DNA from: Schoenobius gigantellus
Lineage: Eukaryota > Arthropoda > Insecta > Lepidoptera > Crambidae
Direction of reading: 5' to 3'
DNA length: 64,000 nt
Assembly (NCBI GenBank): GCA_963935595.1
Contig: OZ012544.1
Span: forward strand, 32,583,929 to 32,647,928
Of the stretch, positions 12,101-22,600 are shown in pieces. A model generated the notes under the pieces. The model saw nothing but the letters and a program-made list of their open reading frames with translations, did no database searches and was not told the origin of the DNA. How positions within the stretch are numbered: the stretch's first letter is position 1; the number at the start of each line of letters is the position of its first letter. Both the position numbers and the translations under genes were made by a program.

Positions 12101-15100
12101 TACACATTTCTATACTCTGCCTTTTCTTAATGTTCCGCTAATTGTGCCAGTGTGTGTATAACTGGTCCGCCACCTTAGACTATTGGGCACAATGCATTTA
12201 AAATGAAATTTTTAGCAAACCAAGCATCTCAATTGGTTGAGGGAAACTGCTTTAAAAAACAGTTGCAGGGATTGTCCTGAACATAGGTACATAGATACAA
12301 AGATGAGTTAAGTAAAAAGTTGTTGAAAAGATATAGTCGCACAGAGAATCTCCTGCTACTTTAAAGTCGGAATAAGAACAAGGGTAATATTCATTGGGAA
12401 AATAATACTTGAAAGCTATGAAATATCAACAATTTTTTTTACAGCAGCGGGGCAGCCCTTATCTTACCTGATAAGGATGGGTGCGAGCTACACCTGAACT
12501 TCTTAACAATGGAGAAACTGGCTATCTTATCAGCTCTAATTGTTGGAACAAAACAATGACATCACATCGTTTATTATAGTGGCAAACTTAAGATGATGGT
12601 AGCTAATTAGTTCAGTTTATCAATTGACTACACTTAAAGGGGAACTTGTGCAAAATTTATCCCATAATGACTTTCCATTACTGAAAAATTTATTCATTTT
12701 TTTTAAGTATTTCAATTATAAATTATGAAAAGAGAAACATCATTTGAAACACCAATAATTGGGCAGTGACATCACCCTGAAAGAACTTTTTTTTTATATC
12801 AGTTTAACTGGTCAGCTGCATAAACATTAAAAAATTAAAGCAACCTCACTCGAAATCTTCCCAAGATTGATATGGACTTCGCCAGAAAACTTGATAGAAC
12901 GGGAAGAACACATAGGTACAAAACAATAATCCACTGCATACTTTTCTGTGAGAAGATTTAGTGCCTTTTCACATGCATACGGTTAACATCTAAACGGCAC
13001 CGCACCGTGCCGTGCAAGTTCTTTCACATGTACTGTACACGGTTTACACGCGATTGCCCGGCGGCGAGTGGTGGTTGCAATATCGAGGTGCTAAAGATGT
13101 ACTAGAATTCTATGAAATTGCTGTTTTATCCTATGCATACCTCCTTCCACGCTTTTTTTGTCTCATTCCTGTTCTTATAAGGCAAACTTTTAACTGACAT
13201 TTCTAATTTTTTTTACCATTTGAAAACTCAAGAATTGCGAAAATCACTTGCTAGCGTTTGAAAACCAGTTAAACTTCTCATTCTCGCAATATATCTATAC
13301 TTTTTTACTGAGTGAAATCCTCACAGGTTTTCAAACAGCTTTATGTGCTTTATTTACACACCATAAAAATCAAAGAGAATGTAACCTTTAATTTGTCAGC
13401 CTAAGGAGTGATGTCATATCTATGCAGTGTGAATGTTTGCATGTGAACTTTAAAATGCATACATTTCAATTCCCTTATTTGTGCACATTTTATTTTTTTA
13501 GTTTATATAATATTCCTTTAATCTACAAGACTAAAAAAATTTGATTTACCTGCAACCTTTTCCTGAATATCTGTCAAAATTTGCGATTTTGCTAGTTTCC
13601 TCTGCCAATTTAAATCATCTACTACATCTTTGATATACAAATACATCTTCTCTGGTCCTGCTTTCATTGCCAGAATCTTACTTGAAACCATGTCTATAAA
13701 ACACTCAGAGTCAGTATATTCTTTAGGAACCTGTCTATAATATGTTTTTATCTTTTTCTCAACAATTTTCTTCATATCTTCTGAGTTTTCTAGTTGAAAA
13801 CACAATTTGATAAATTCTCTATATATGGGATTAAATTCAGAGAGTCCATCATCTTCTTGCAATTGTACTAAAGACTTTGCTGTTTCTAGTTGTGGTTTCC
13901 ATTGTTCCTTTTTTGGAGTACTAGTAATTGGCTCATCTAATTTTAAAGGAGATTCCTCAATTTCAATTATTGTATCTAAGTCTGTGTTAATTTTGTCCTC
14001 TGCAGTATTAAGGTTTTTACCATCCACAATAGGACTAATTTCAATTTCAATTTTTTCAGTATCTGACTGTATATCTTTTGGATATTCTAATTTCTTTTTA
14101 CTATGTGGGACTTTTCCTGTTAAATGGGTGTTGCAATCACCATTACTGCTACTAGTTTTGTCAACTATTTTGCTTTTTACTGGACTATCTTCAATTATAA
14201 CGGACAACTCTGTACAAACTTCACTAGTTTTTTTAATACATGGTGGTTTAATAGGGCTATCTTCAATTGTGATTTCAACCATTTGAGTCATATCTGGCTC
14301 TTTGTTATTTTCTTCCTCCATTTTTGTAGCTGCATCATCTTCTGGTCTTATATACCATTGTGGACTAGCACTTGTTGTGTTAGACATATCTTCATCATCC
14401 AGTTCCACAGTTAGTACCTTACGAAGTGAAATCTCAGAAGCTACATTCAATTTCATCTTTTTTTGAACAGAATTTCTTACATCAGCTGCTACCCGTTTCA
14501 TGTTTGGTATTGATCGTTTTACTGTGACACACGGTGGCAAATTATTAATTGTTTTATGGCTTTGTATTCTAATTGAGTTTTGAGGTGTCCCTGGAACTTT
14601 ATTAATAGCCACCTGAGATGTTAATTTTCCCATTACATTTAAAGGATTTATCAAATTTTTCTTCTGAATTACAACTGATGAGGGTTGTAAGATTGTGGTT
14701 TTTTGTACTGGTTTTACTTTGACAATTTTATTTATATTATATGGATTATTTGAACATTTCATTCCTTTTGGGATTTTTGTAATTGTAACATTTTTTCCAC
14801 TCAATTGCTTTGAAATATTACATGCAATGTTTGATTTCGCTGGCTTTATTGTTACGCCTGGAATCTTTACGTTGGGGAGCCTTACATTTGGCATCTTTAC
14901 GTTGGGGAGCCTTACATTTGGCATCTTTACGTTGGGGAGCTTTACATTTGGCATCTTTACGATGGGAAGTTTTACATTTGTCATCTTTACGCATTGAATA
15001 TTTGCGCCTGGTATATTTCTGGGAATATGAACCATTGCATTGGGTACAGGTTTCATCTACAAACGGATTATCAAGATAAAATTACAATAAACGAGTAAAA

Positions 15101-15200
15101 AACATCAATATTACGAGTAATCAGGAATACAAACCTTTTTTACAGAGGGCTCCGCTTCATCTTCAGAAGAACCCAGTTCTATTACATCCTGGCTAGCCAT
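3154..15200 (-). CDS. DAXX: DAXX-like histone H3.3 chaperone (DAXX/DLP family), six exons
   Basis: In vertebrates DAXX binds H3.3-H4, works with the remodeller ATRX in heterochromatin and is steered by SUMO. Coding exons on the minus strand: 15200-15135, 15056-13550, 11958-11787, 9965-9703, 4735-4552, 4417-3154. All have GT/AG borders; phases 0,1,2,1,2 close to a single 1151-aa frame. Residues 5-15 (DVIELGSSEDE) form a SUMO-interacting motif placed as in vertebrate DAXX. Residues 45-88 hold VK(M/L)PN pentapeptides. Residues 433-507 match the four-helix bundle. Residues 525-750 match the histone-binding domain, with RQIRKLEKTLKKL, FPDFHDVLRCV, ARDLFTRCGKKLQRRR and NMSLAAKKETEVLNKY in the expected order. 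The tail (750-1151) is acidic and Ser-rich, with a basic KKRLKRLL patch. Vertebrate DAXX is about 740 aa, so this protein is long. The start ATG at 15200 is chosen for the N-terminal motif. Identification rests on remembered family motifs, not a search. Confidence 0.88.
5123..5392. mobile_element. TIR element (270 bp) with hammerhead-like core
   Basis: Flanked by 31-bp inverted ends with one mismatch: attgttaaggaataggtata... at 5123 and its complement ending at 5392. The interior is GC-rich compared with the surroundings and includes the word tcctgaggatgcc...ggcgaaacgcgtcg. I recognise this as recurrent in insect retroelement-derived repeats. Just upstream (about 5040-5127) is a plus-strand frame (VPKVEDEQLVTTCAHLKQ) that resembles a retroelement linker. 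Element class is uncertain (non-autonomous DNA element or Penelope-derived repeat). Confidence 0.55.
7820..9405 (+). pseudogene. R4/Dong-type LINE remnant, reverse transcriptase N-terminal part
   Basis: A broken plus-strand open frame of a non-LTR retrotransposon. Recognisable pieces, in order but in shifting frames: WTQSQNQNIMRAY near 7935; FYRTWETQ... and AFWRKIWSQPVEH at about 8748-8860; the RT lead-in KTPGSDRLDYW near 8990; DPSQYPITCICITYKMFTSI near 9150-9200; and RT motif A as AWIGYRKAFDTVPHTW near 9355-9405. The WSQPVEH and AW(I)xYRKAFD(T/S)VPH words are typical of the R4/Dong clade as I know it. It has many stops and frameshifts and ends abruptly after motif A, with no YxDD, so it is an old internal fragment. 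It lies in the intron antisense to the DAXX-like gene. Confidence 0.6.
9552..9598. repeat. imperfect inverted repeat around aataaataaacac
   Basis: The word aaaaataaataaacac at about 9544-9559 is repeated inverted as gtgtttatttatttttc at about 9582-9598. An inner atggctccgccat palindrome lies between them. It is in DAXX-like intron DNA. Confidence 0.5.
10607..10820 (+). repeat. repeat family 3, copy 1
   Basis: About 214 bp starting aaaacgctctgacgtt and ending gaacgcgcctctg, followed by a T12-13 run. It shares the words gagagagaaataaaaa, gagggagataaaa and aaaaaacaaccggacaacta with copies at 54798-55011 (same strand) and 55762-55975 (opposite strand). Non-coding. Class unknown. Confidence 0.8.
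11071..11200 (-). pseudogene. LINE C-terminal (zinc-knuckle tail) fragment
   Basis: A minus-strand frame reads GHISLNKYLHMMRIKPSPLC then TKCGKDEDLLHFLMDKGEQ and ends in a stop. The pattern (G/H)-x-LN-x-(Y/H)L...C-x2-C...HFL is the C-terminal end found after the RT/RNase H domains of many Jockey/R1-type non-LTR retrotransposons. The upstream sequence is too decayed to follow. It sits in intron 3, in the same orientation as the gene. Confidence 0.5.
11959..13549 (-). other. DAXX-like intron 2
   Basis: The intron between exon 2 and exon 3 (donor GTAAAT at 13549, acceptor ATTTCAG before 11958). AT-rich, with no repeat or gene that I can name. Confidence 0.7.
14862..14997 (-). repeat. 30-bp tandem repeat coding VK(M/L)PN pentapeptides
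   Basis: Inside DAXX-like exon 2. The plus-strand unit catctttacg-ttggggagcc-ttacatttgg is repeated about four times with increasing divergence toward 14997. Each 30-bp unit codes VKMPNV(K/R)LPN. The two central units are nearly identical, which indicates recent expansion. The array keeps the reading frame. Confidence 0.9.
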
Positions 15201-15514
15201 GATGAACGTTTCAAATACAATGGGTGTAATTAACTTTGACTAAAATATTGTTGATATAATGCTACATAAATCCATTGGCGCGTGCAATTTTTTCACTGTG
15301 GACAGACAACTCATTTAGATTTTAAGACAAATTAAAGTCAAGTCAATTTAGGCTTCAGTTTCGTTCGTAGTTCGCACAAATTAATATTCACAATTTCATT
15401 TCACAGACTTGAGTTATCATCATCATCACAGACTAAGGAGAGATATTTTTTTTATAATATTTTTGGCTTGGCTTCTAGGCTTTTGAGCCATTACCTAATA
15501 TTCGTCCGACTCCG
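15201..15514. other. upstream region of the DAXX-like gene
   Basis: The non-coding 5' flank where the minus-strand promoter and 5' UTR should lie. No TATA box or initiator can be assigned with confidence. Confidence 0.35.
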
Positions 15515-15587
15515 TCCACAGATTAGAGAGAAACACAGACTTCATAGAGAATCTCTATGAAGTCTGTGTTTCTCTCTAATCTGTGGA
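15515..15587. repeat. perfect 36-bp hairpin with a 1-nt spacer
   Basis: Arms 15515-15550 (tccacagattagagagaaac...) and 15552-15587 are perfect reverse complements separated by the single base a15551. Homology stops at both outer edges. No element ends or coding region accounts for it. Confidence 0.9.
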
Positions 15588-17227
15588 TGATAAAATTATG
15601 AACCGCACCATTGAGATAGACATGTGGAGATGCCCCGTTAAACTGTTCTTTGATATCTTGACACGTATCTATCAAATATCGTTTTGTTTCTTTCTTACAA
15701 AAGTGAAAATACATTTGTAGAAAGAGATGCATACTGTTTCGTCTATGGCATGTATTTTCTGTGACGTCACAAAAATTGCCTACCGTGACCAGTCCGCAAT
15801 ATTAAGTGCCGAACGAACGTGTGAATTTTGCTTCGGATTTTGACTATTTTCCATAATCTCGAAGTAATTTACAGTAATATTTTAACAGTGCGCCACAATA
15901 AAAGACTACAGAATGCCTTCTTGCAATATTATACAATGCGGTGCGAGAAAAACAAAAATACACCGCAATTAACTCTTCACAAATAAGTAAACAAAATTGT
16001 GGAAAATATAATTAGGAATATGTAGTTAAGGTTTCATATTCTGATTTCATTTGTCAATTTACTTGAAGAAGCGTTCAGCAGTAATATTTTTCTTTAATTG
16101 TGTAAGAATTTTTATATTTTTGATAATTTACATACATTATTAATGGGCGATAGTGAAGATACCTAAAGAGAAAATTAAATTAGTCTATCGATATATAATA
16201 TTAAACAGACAGACTTACGTGCCTAAGCCTAGCTCACATGCAGTGACTAAAGTAATATCATTGGAAAGCTTAATAATTGATGAATTATTATCATTGTCAA
16301 TTAATTTTAGTTTTTTAAAATCCTCCATTTTTCATAATAATTGAACATATAAGGTTCCTACGACAATGTTTGTCATAAACTTTGATTAGTAACTTACCGT
16401 ACAAAACTAAAAAAAAAATTAAATTACACCCATATTATCCTACCTACTTGAAAGTAAGTACTTATCGCCTCCTTTAAATAATTTTTTACCCAAAAAAAAT
16501 TTTTTTTTTTACAATAACATTGGTGGTGCCTATAGTAGACTCCACCACGTCGGCGTTTCGCCGAATAATGATTTGAAACCGAATACCAGCTTCTAGAAAA
16601 CACTGTGGCTTACCCCTATTCCATTTGGTCTCCGTATGTAGCCGGTGGACTTCCTGAGCTAGCTCGAAGGAAGTCGCGGCTCCTGAAGGGCTGCTGTCAA
16701 TCCAACGATGGAGACCGGAGCACTACATAGGCCTAGTAGGCCACCACGGCTCACACACGCGACGATAAAACTTTTGGCACATTTTCACTTTCACAAGCGG
16801 ACGTTCGCACATTATTTGGTGCGCCGCGCAAAACTAGTTCAATTATATATTTCTCTAAAACGCGCCCGCCGCCCGGTAACCTAACCTATTTCAATGTCAT
16901 TCCGTTCGACTCGACTGACATGTCACATGCGGCCGGCCGCCACAGGCTCTCACTGCACAGACTATAATGCAGTGTTGCCACTCGCTCTTCCTCGAGCGTA
17001 AACAAACATTTTCTCGCACTTATTTATACAAAGAAAATACACGTCTATTGGTGTAACTTTATAGTCATACTAGCTGACCCGGCGAACTTTGTACCACTTA
17101 AGTTAAATAGTGATCTTTAATAAGTTTTTATAAGAATTTGCGTAGTTCCACAATTTGAAACTGCCTAAATATTTCTGAAACACGACTTTTCAATCAAATT
17201 ATTACAATGTAGGTCCGTAATGTGCAG
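15588..17227. other. intergenic, no gene recognised
   Basis: No supported gene. A GC-richer patch at about 16530-16960 (around gtagccggtggacttcctgag) looks like an old repeat but could not be assigned. At 17069-17130 the word ctagctgacccggcgaactt resembles a common moth repeat. An open frame at 15523-15732 begins inside the hairpin and has no recognisable features. Confidence 0.4.
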
Positions 17228-17398
17228 CCCCCCTAGACAAGATGTCTTTCGATAATCGCTAACGCAATCGCTAAATGGACAATGTATGAGATTTGACGAT
17301 TGCGCTCGAAAGCTAAGCGAGGGCTTATGACAAATCCCATATATTTTCCTACTAGCGATTGCGTTAGCGATTATCGAAATGCATCTTGTCTAGGGGGG
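17228..17398. mobile_element. MITE family 2, copy 1 (171 bp)
   Basis: Inverted ends: ccccccctagacaagatgtc-type at the left, and the complement ending gacaagatgc...agggggg reversed at the right. The arm word gataatcgctaacgcaa occurs on both sides. A second copy of identical length lies at 54224-54394 in opposite orientation. Non-coding. The target duplication is unclear. Confidence 0.85.
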
Positions 17399-18733
17399 TT
17401 CAGCTAAGATCTATTTCCCTAGATATGTCGTAGATAAGTGGATTGATGAATTTGCTTAAACTTAAATTTATCGATATTGCACAACTAATACTGAGTACAT
17501 CACTAGTAAAGGTAGCCATTTTATGTGCCAAAGTTTTGTAAGTCACGCTGATTCTGTAGGTAGGGCCAGTCCATGTATTTGTTAAGTCATTGAACACACA
17601 TAGGCACTCTCCGTCCGTTTTCCGCGAAGCTTTTTTTTTACTTTTTAAATTCATGTTTAGCAGTGTCTCCAACTCTATTTGTCATAATTACGGTGTTGCT
17701 AGTCTAAAAATACGGTAAATATACCGATAGATCAAAAATAAAAAGTACGATAAAAGTTATTTCGCTTATAACAAAATTTGAACACAAAACATCTTGTTAA
17801 ATATTAAGTTCCACCTTTTTTGAACATTTTATAATTCCTATTTTTTTATAATTTTTTCGGTAGGATGAAAAACTATGCAGTTTTTGGCAGATAAAAGCTA
17901 ACACAAAACGCAGTGGTATTCACAGACTTTTAAAGGGAAGCAGACTAAACGTATCGTTCAAAAAGTGTGGCAACTTTACCACATGTAAACATTACTCACA
18001 CACAAACAATATTAATTTAATTTTATTGTAATTTTTGGAGTTTTATTACAGGCACAGCACTTTATCATTGTTCTTGTCCGATTAGCAGTTATTTTTATTT
18101 AAAATCACAAAACAAATATTATAACACAATGTCACGACGCCATTTGTCTCTTATTTTGACAAAGCTAAGCATGGCGTCCACGTGGCGTCTGCCCACAGAC
18201 GTATAAAGGGAAGTTTTTACGTCTGTGCATCTGCCTTGGCCACGGCTTCGGAAATGTTTATGTGTGCTTTAGTATCGCCATAGACGAAAAACAGAAATAG
18301 CGATATATCATGTCCATGGAATTATTAAATAGGAATAAGCTCTTGCTTAAAAAAGTGTGCCGAGCGAGAGATGTACTGTTTGTCTCTTTCGTATGTTTGT
18401 GACCACAAATTCTACAAAATAGGGATTTTTTTCTTAAGAACAATAACATTCAAACTAAAATATGCCTTTTAAAATCACACTATCCGCGTGACGTCACAAA
18501 TTAGCTCTCGCTTCGCGGCTGCATACATTTTTAAGCTAAAACTGACTAGTTTTAGCTTTAAAACGTACTTTTCGCTAGTGGATTCGTCGCTGGCTGAATT
18601 ATATTTTGTATTTTGGGACCCAGGAAATATCAAAAAATATTAAACAAAAAAAAACTAATTTCAATTTTTTCCCCTAAGAAAAATTTCGGTCAATAAGGAA
18701 CGATCCCCATAGCCCCCTTTTTTATGGATTTTT
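17399..18733. other. intergenic, no gene recognised
   Basis: AT-rich non-coding DNA. A small hairpin (11-bp arms aagctaaaact, loop gact) lies at 18533-18558. Open frames of 60-90 codons here carry no recognisable features. Confidence 0.4.
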
Positions 18734-19147
18734 TGAGTAGAGGACATTAAAAGGAACAACTTTAGTCCTATGATGTTTTTAAGTAAAAATTGAGAAGAAA
18801 AAAATTATGATTTTCTTTTAATATGCCTGGCGTATTGGCACCATCAATTCCATCAATTTTGGCCCTATACATGACATCCCTAAAATGAATACTTCAAGTT
18901 ATTAAAAAAAAGGAAAAATAAATGAAACTTAAATATCTCGAAAAGTATGCATTTTGGGGATGTCATGTATAGAACCAAATTTGTTGAAATTGATGGTATC
19001 GATACGACAGGCATATTAACAGATTTTTAAAAATTCATTATGCAAATTTTAAGTCCATTTTTTTAAAATTCATATTAATCGACAACGATGCGGTTCACGG
19101 AAAAACTTTATAAGACCAAAATTGTTCCCTATAATGTCCTCTACTCA
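18734..19147. mobile_element. foldback/MITE element with long imperfect arms
   Basis: The left end tgagtagaggacattaaaag is answered at the right by its complement (ataatgtcctctactca). Inner blocks are also mirrored: 'atgcctggcgtattggcac' against 'taccatc...caggcatat', and 'acatgacatccc' against 'ggggatgtcatgtatag'. The arms are about 200 bp and moderately diverged, with a short centre near 18930. No coding capacity. Confidence 0.7.
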
Positions 19148-19471
19148 GCATTTGTTGTAGAAAGAATCTACAACATTGATCATATTATGCGTAATTTCCG
19201 GTGAACAATATGGGAGCGCGCAACGTACTGCGCAACGACTGCGAAATGACGTCACTCGTAGCAAGGATGATATAATTCTTCGTCTATGCTCGTAGCAAGC
19301 GACGGACGCATGAAACTCGTGCCGTGCGCTGATGTTTAAAATTCCATATTTCGGAAAGTAATTGACGCATCGAAATAATTTTACCACGAGTTTTTTTTAA
19401 TGGGGAATATGGGTTAATATCAAAATTCATTAGTGTTAAGTATATTAATTATACGTTGACTTTATGCTGAT

Positions 19472-19655
19472 TTTTGAATTATATCGGTTAAATGTTTAAA
19501 AGAATTTATTACATAATAACAGACGCAATATTTTGTACAAGGAATATCAATTACATGACAGAACTATAAACATGTCAGTCAACATATTATTTACATTCCA
19601 TATGACATCAGTCTTTATGGTCATTAAAGGTTGAGTGTGCAACCTCATTTTAATA
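19472..19655 (-). repeat. copia-A 3' LTR
   Basis: 184 bp, identical by eye to 23631-23814. On the element strand it begins TATTAAAATG and ends TTCAAAA, so it does not use the usual TG...CA termini. Confidence 0.92.
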
Positions 19656-19662
19656 CTCCGCC

Positions 19663-22600
19663 TCACACGAAGCTCTTTATGCGGACCATATTAGTTAGAC
19701 TCTTTAATCTCGGTGCTGGTATAGCTTTCGTCAAAAAATCAGCAGGCATGATTTCTGTTGGCATGTATTCGATATGAATTAGCCCTTCTTTTACTAATGC
19801 CTTTATATAATGAGCTTTTAAATCAATGTGTTTAGATTTCTGGTTCACCACATTGTTTCTTATCAAATTTTGCGCAGCTTGGTTGTCACTGTGTATTGTT
19901 ACACATTTTTGCTCATTACCTATCTCTTTCATCAGGTTTTTGAGATATATGGCTTCTTTTGATGCTTCTGTTAAAGCTATATATTCAGCTTCAGCTGTCG
20001 ATAAGGCTACGGTTCTTTGTTTTCGGGATTCCCAACTAATAGCTGTGTTGCCATTTGTAAATATGTAGCCGGTGTATGATCGTCTATCTATAATGCATGA
20101 TGCCCAATCTGCATCAGCATATCCCACAAGTTTTTCGTCACCTTTCTCGTATATTATTCCAACGTCTTTTGTACCTTTCAGGTATCTTAATATTCTTTTG
20201 GCAGCATTGAAGTGTTCTTCGGAAAAACAGTTGTTGTATTGGCTCATATAGCTGACTGCGAACATGATATCTGGACGTGTAGCTATTGCCAAGTACATTA
20301 GAGATCCAATCAAGTTTTGATATGGCAATTCTCTTTTACACGTTCTTGCTTTTTCTAATTTTAATCCGACTTCCATTGGTGTCGAAACTGATTTGCAATC
20401 GCTCATCCCATACTTTTCTAAAACGTTATCAATGTATTTCTCTTAACTCAGCCTTATGCCATTTCCAACTGTGGTAAAATTTATTCCTAAACAGTATTTT
20501 AATTCTCCAAGATCTCTTAATTCAAACTTATCTGAAATCTTATTTTTAATGTAATCAATTTTTGATTATGACTTACAGGCTATAAGTATATCGTCTACGT
20601 ATATGCTAACAATTACTTCATCCTCTCCGCCTTTCGCGTATATGTAGACACATGGATCCGATTTAGTCGGCTTGAATCCAATTTCTCTAAGGTATTTGTC
20701 TAATTTTAAATACCATTGTCTGCCTGATTGTTTTAAGCCATACACTGCTTTATTCAATTTGCAAACGCAGTTGTCTTTATTTCCTTGAATATTCTTAGTC
20801 ATTTCTGTAGCTTTCTTCTTTATATCATTATTTATTGCTTTATCTGTAATTATGTAGTTTAGATACTTTTCTAAATCTTTTGGAGTTTTCATAAATATCT
20901 CTTCTTCAATATCTCCATTTAGAAATGCAGTACAAATATCTATTTGTTCAATTTTCATGCCTTTATTAATGGCCATGGAAACTAGTAGCCTTATTGAGCT
21001 TAGTCTTGATACAGGCGCATAAACTTCTTGGTAGTCTAGGCCTGGCATTTGTGAAAATCCTCGTGCGACAAGTCTAGCTTTTTTCCTTTCAATTTTCCCA
21101 TCTGGTCCTAGTTTTTCTTTTAATATTAATTTTGAATCAATTATATTTCTACCAAATGGTTTCTTGACAATTGACCATGTTTCATTTTTTAAATGTGATG
21201 AAATCTCTAAACATTTGGCGTTCTTCCATTCATCATCTTCTGAAGTATTGAAATTAATTTCATAATCTTTAGTCCATATTGGCGGTTTTACATTTCTTTT
21301 TGGTCTATCACTTGAATCTGGCTCAAGGTTAGTTTCATTTATCTCAATATTTTCTTCATTAGTGTCATCATTTAATATAGCTGTGTTATTATCTTCATCG
21401 CGACATTCATTATTTTCTTCATTTATTGCCATTTCATTATCTACATTTATATCATGCACCATTTCATTATTAAAAGTATCTTCATCGTGTATATTTAAAT
21501 CTAAATTATTATTTACAAAATTTTCTTCGTTATGTACATTTTCATTTAATTCATGTACTACATCTTCATTATACTCTAATGATATTGGTACTTTAAATAT
21601 ATTTACATTATCTTTTGATACATTATCACCCTCGCATATTTTGTCAAAGTACATTTTATTTACAAATTTTACATCTCTTGTGACAAATACTCTCTGATAT
21701 TTATCAACCCATATGCGATAAGCTTTTGAGTATTCTGAATAACCAAGTAGAAATCCAACATTTGCTCTTGGTGCAAATTTTCCGCCTTTGGGTTTGTTTA
21801 ATACAAATGCTTTTGTACCAAATGGATACATATGTCTCACTGACGGCGCATAACCAACCCATTTTTCGAATGGAGTCTTTTTCTCATTTGCAGAACTTGG
21901 TACTCTATTGGTAGTATAGTTCGCATTTAAAATTGCTTCTGCCCAAAATGCTTCATCGGCATTTGATTGTATTAACATGCATCTAGCTTTCTCTACAAGT
22001 GTTCTATTCTTTCTTTCTGCTGAACCATTTTGTTGTGGAGTATAGGGTGCGGACAATCTTCGTGATATGCCGTTTTCTTTTAAATAATTATCAAATTGTT
22101 TATTAATATATTCCGTCCCATTATCAGTTTGTAGAAATTTTATACTTTTGCCTGTAAACTTTTCTACTTCCCTTTTAAATTCTTTAAATTTTGATAGTGC
22201 CTCATTCTTCTGTTTCATGAAATAGATACGACAATATCTACTAAAGTCATCGATAAATGTTATGAAATAACGATTTTCACCCATGCTTGCTATTGGCATT
22301 GGTCCACAAACATCGGAGTGTACTATTTCAAGTATTTCCTTAGCTTTATGGTCTTCATTTTTAGGGAATGGAATGCTTGTCATTTTACCCTGTATGCATA
22401 CTTCACACGGTTGCAGCTTTTCATTTATATTAAAGTCTAGTCCTCTTATTGTTTCATTTTTGAGTGCATGTTTTAAATCATTTTCATTTATGTGACCCAA
22501 TTTTTCGTGCCATTTTTGTATCTCAGTCGCATGGCGACAGATTTCATTTGCTTTAGCATCAAAATAATATAAGTCATTTTCCTTCTTGGCTATTAATTTT

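Noticed and set aside
14862..14997. CRISPR-like array
   Set aside because: The 30-bp units are contiguous with no spacers and lie in a eukaryotic exon, so this is a coding minisatellite.
14695..15079. Plus-strand frames with repeated TFGIFTLGSL-type peptides
   Set aside because: This is the complement of the VKxPN repeat in DAXX-like exon 2, and the repeat comes from the real minus-strand frame.
15515..15587. Hairpin as a transcription terminator or attachment site
   Set aside because: Intrinsic terminators and phage-type sites do not apply to insect nuclear DNA, and no integrase context is present.
20407..20565. Frameshift between copia-A RT and RNase H
   Set aside because: The frame on both sides is the same (distances between stops and the downstream Met are multiples of three). 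Only two nonsense codons separate them.
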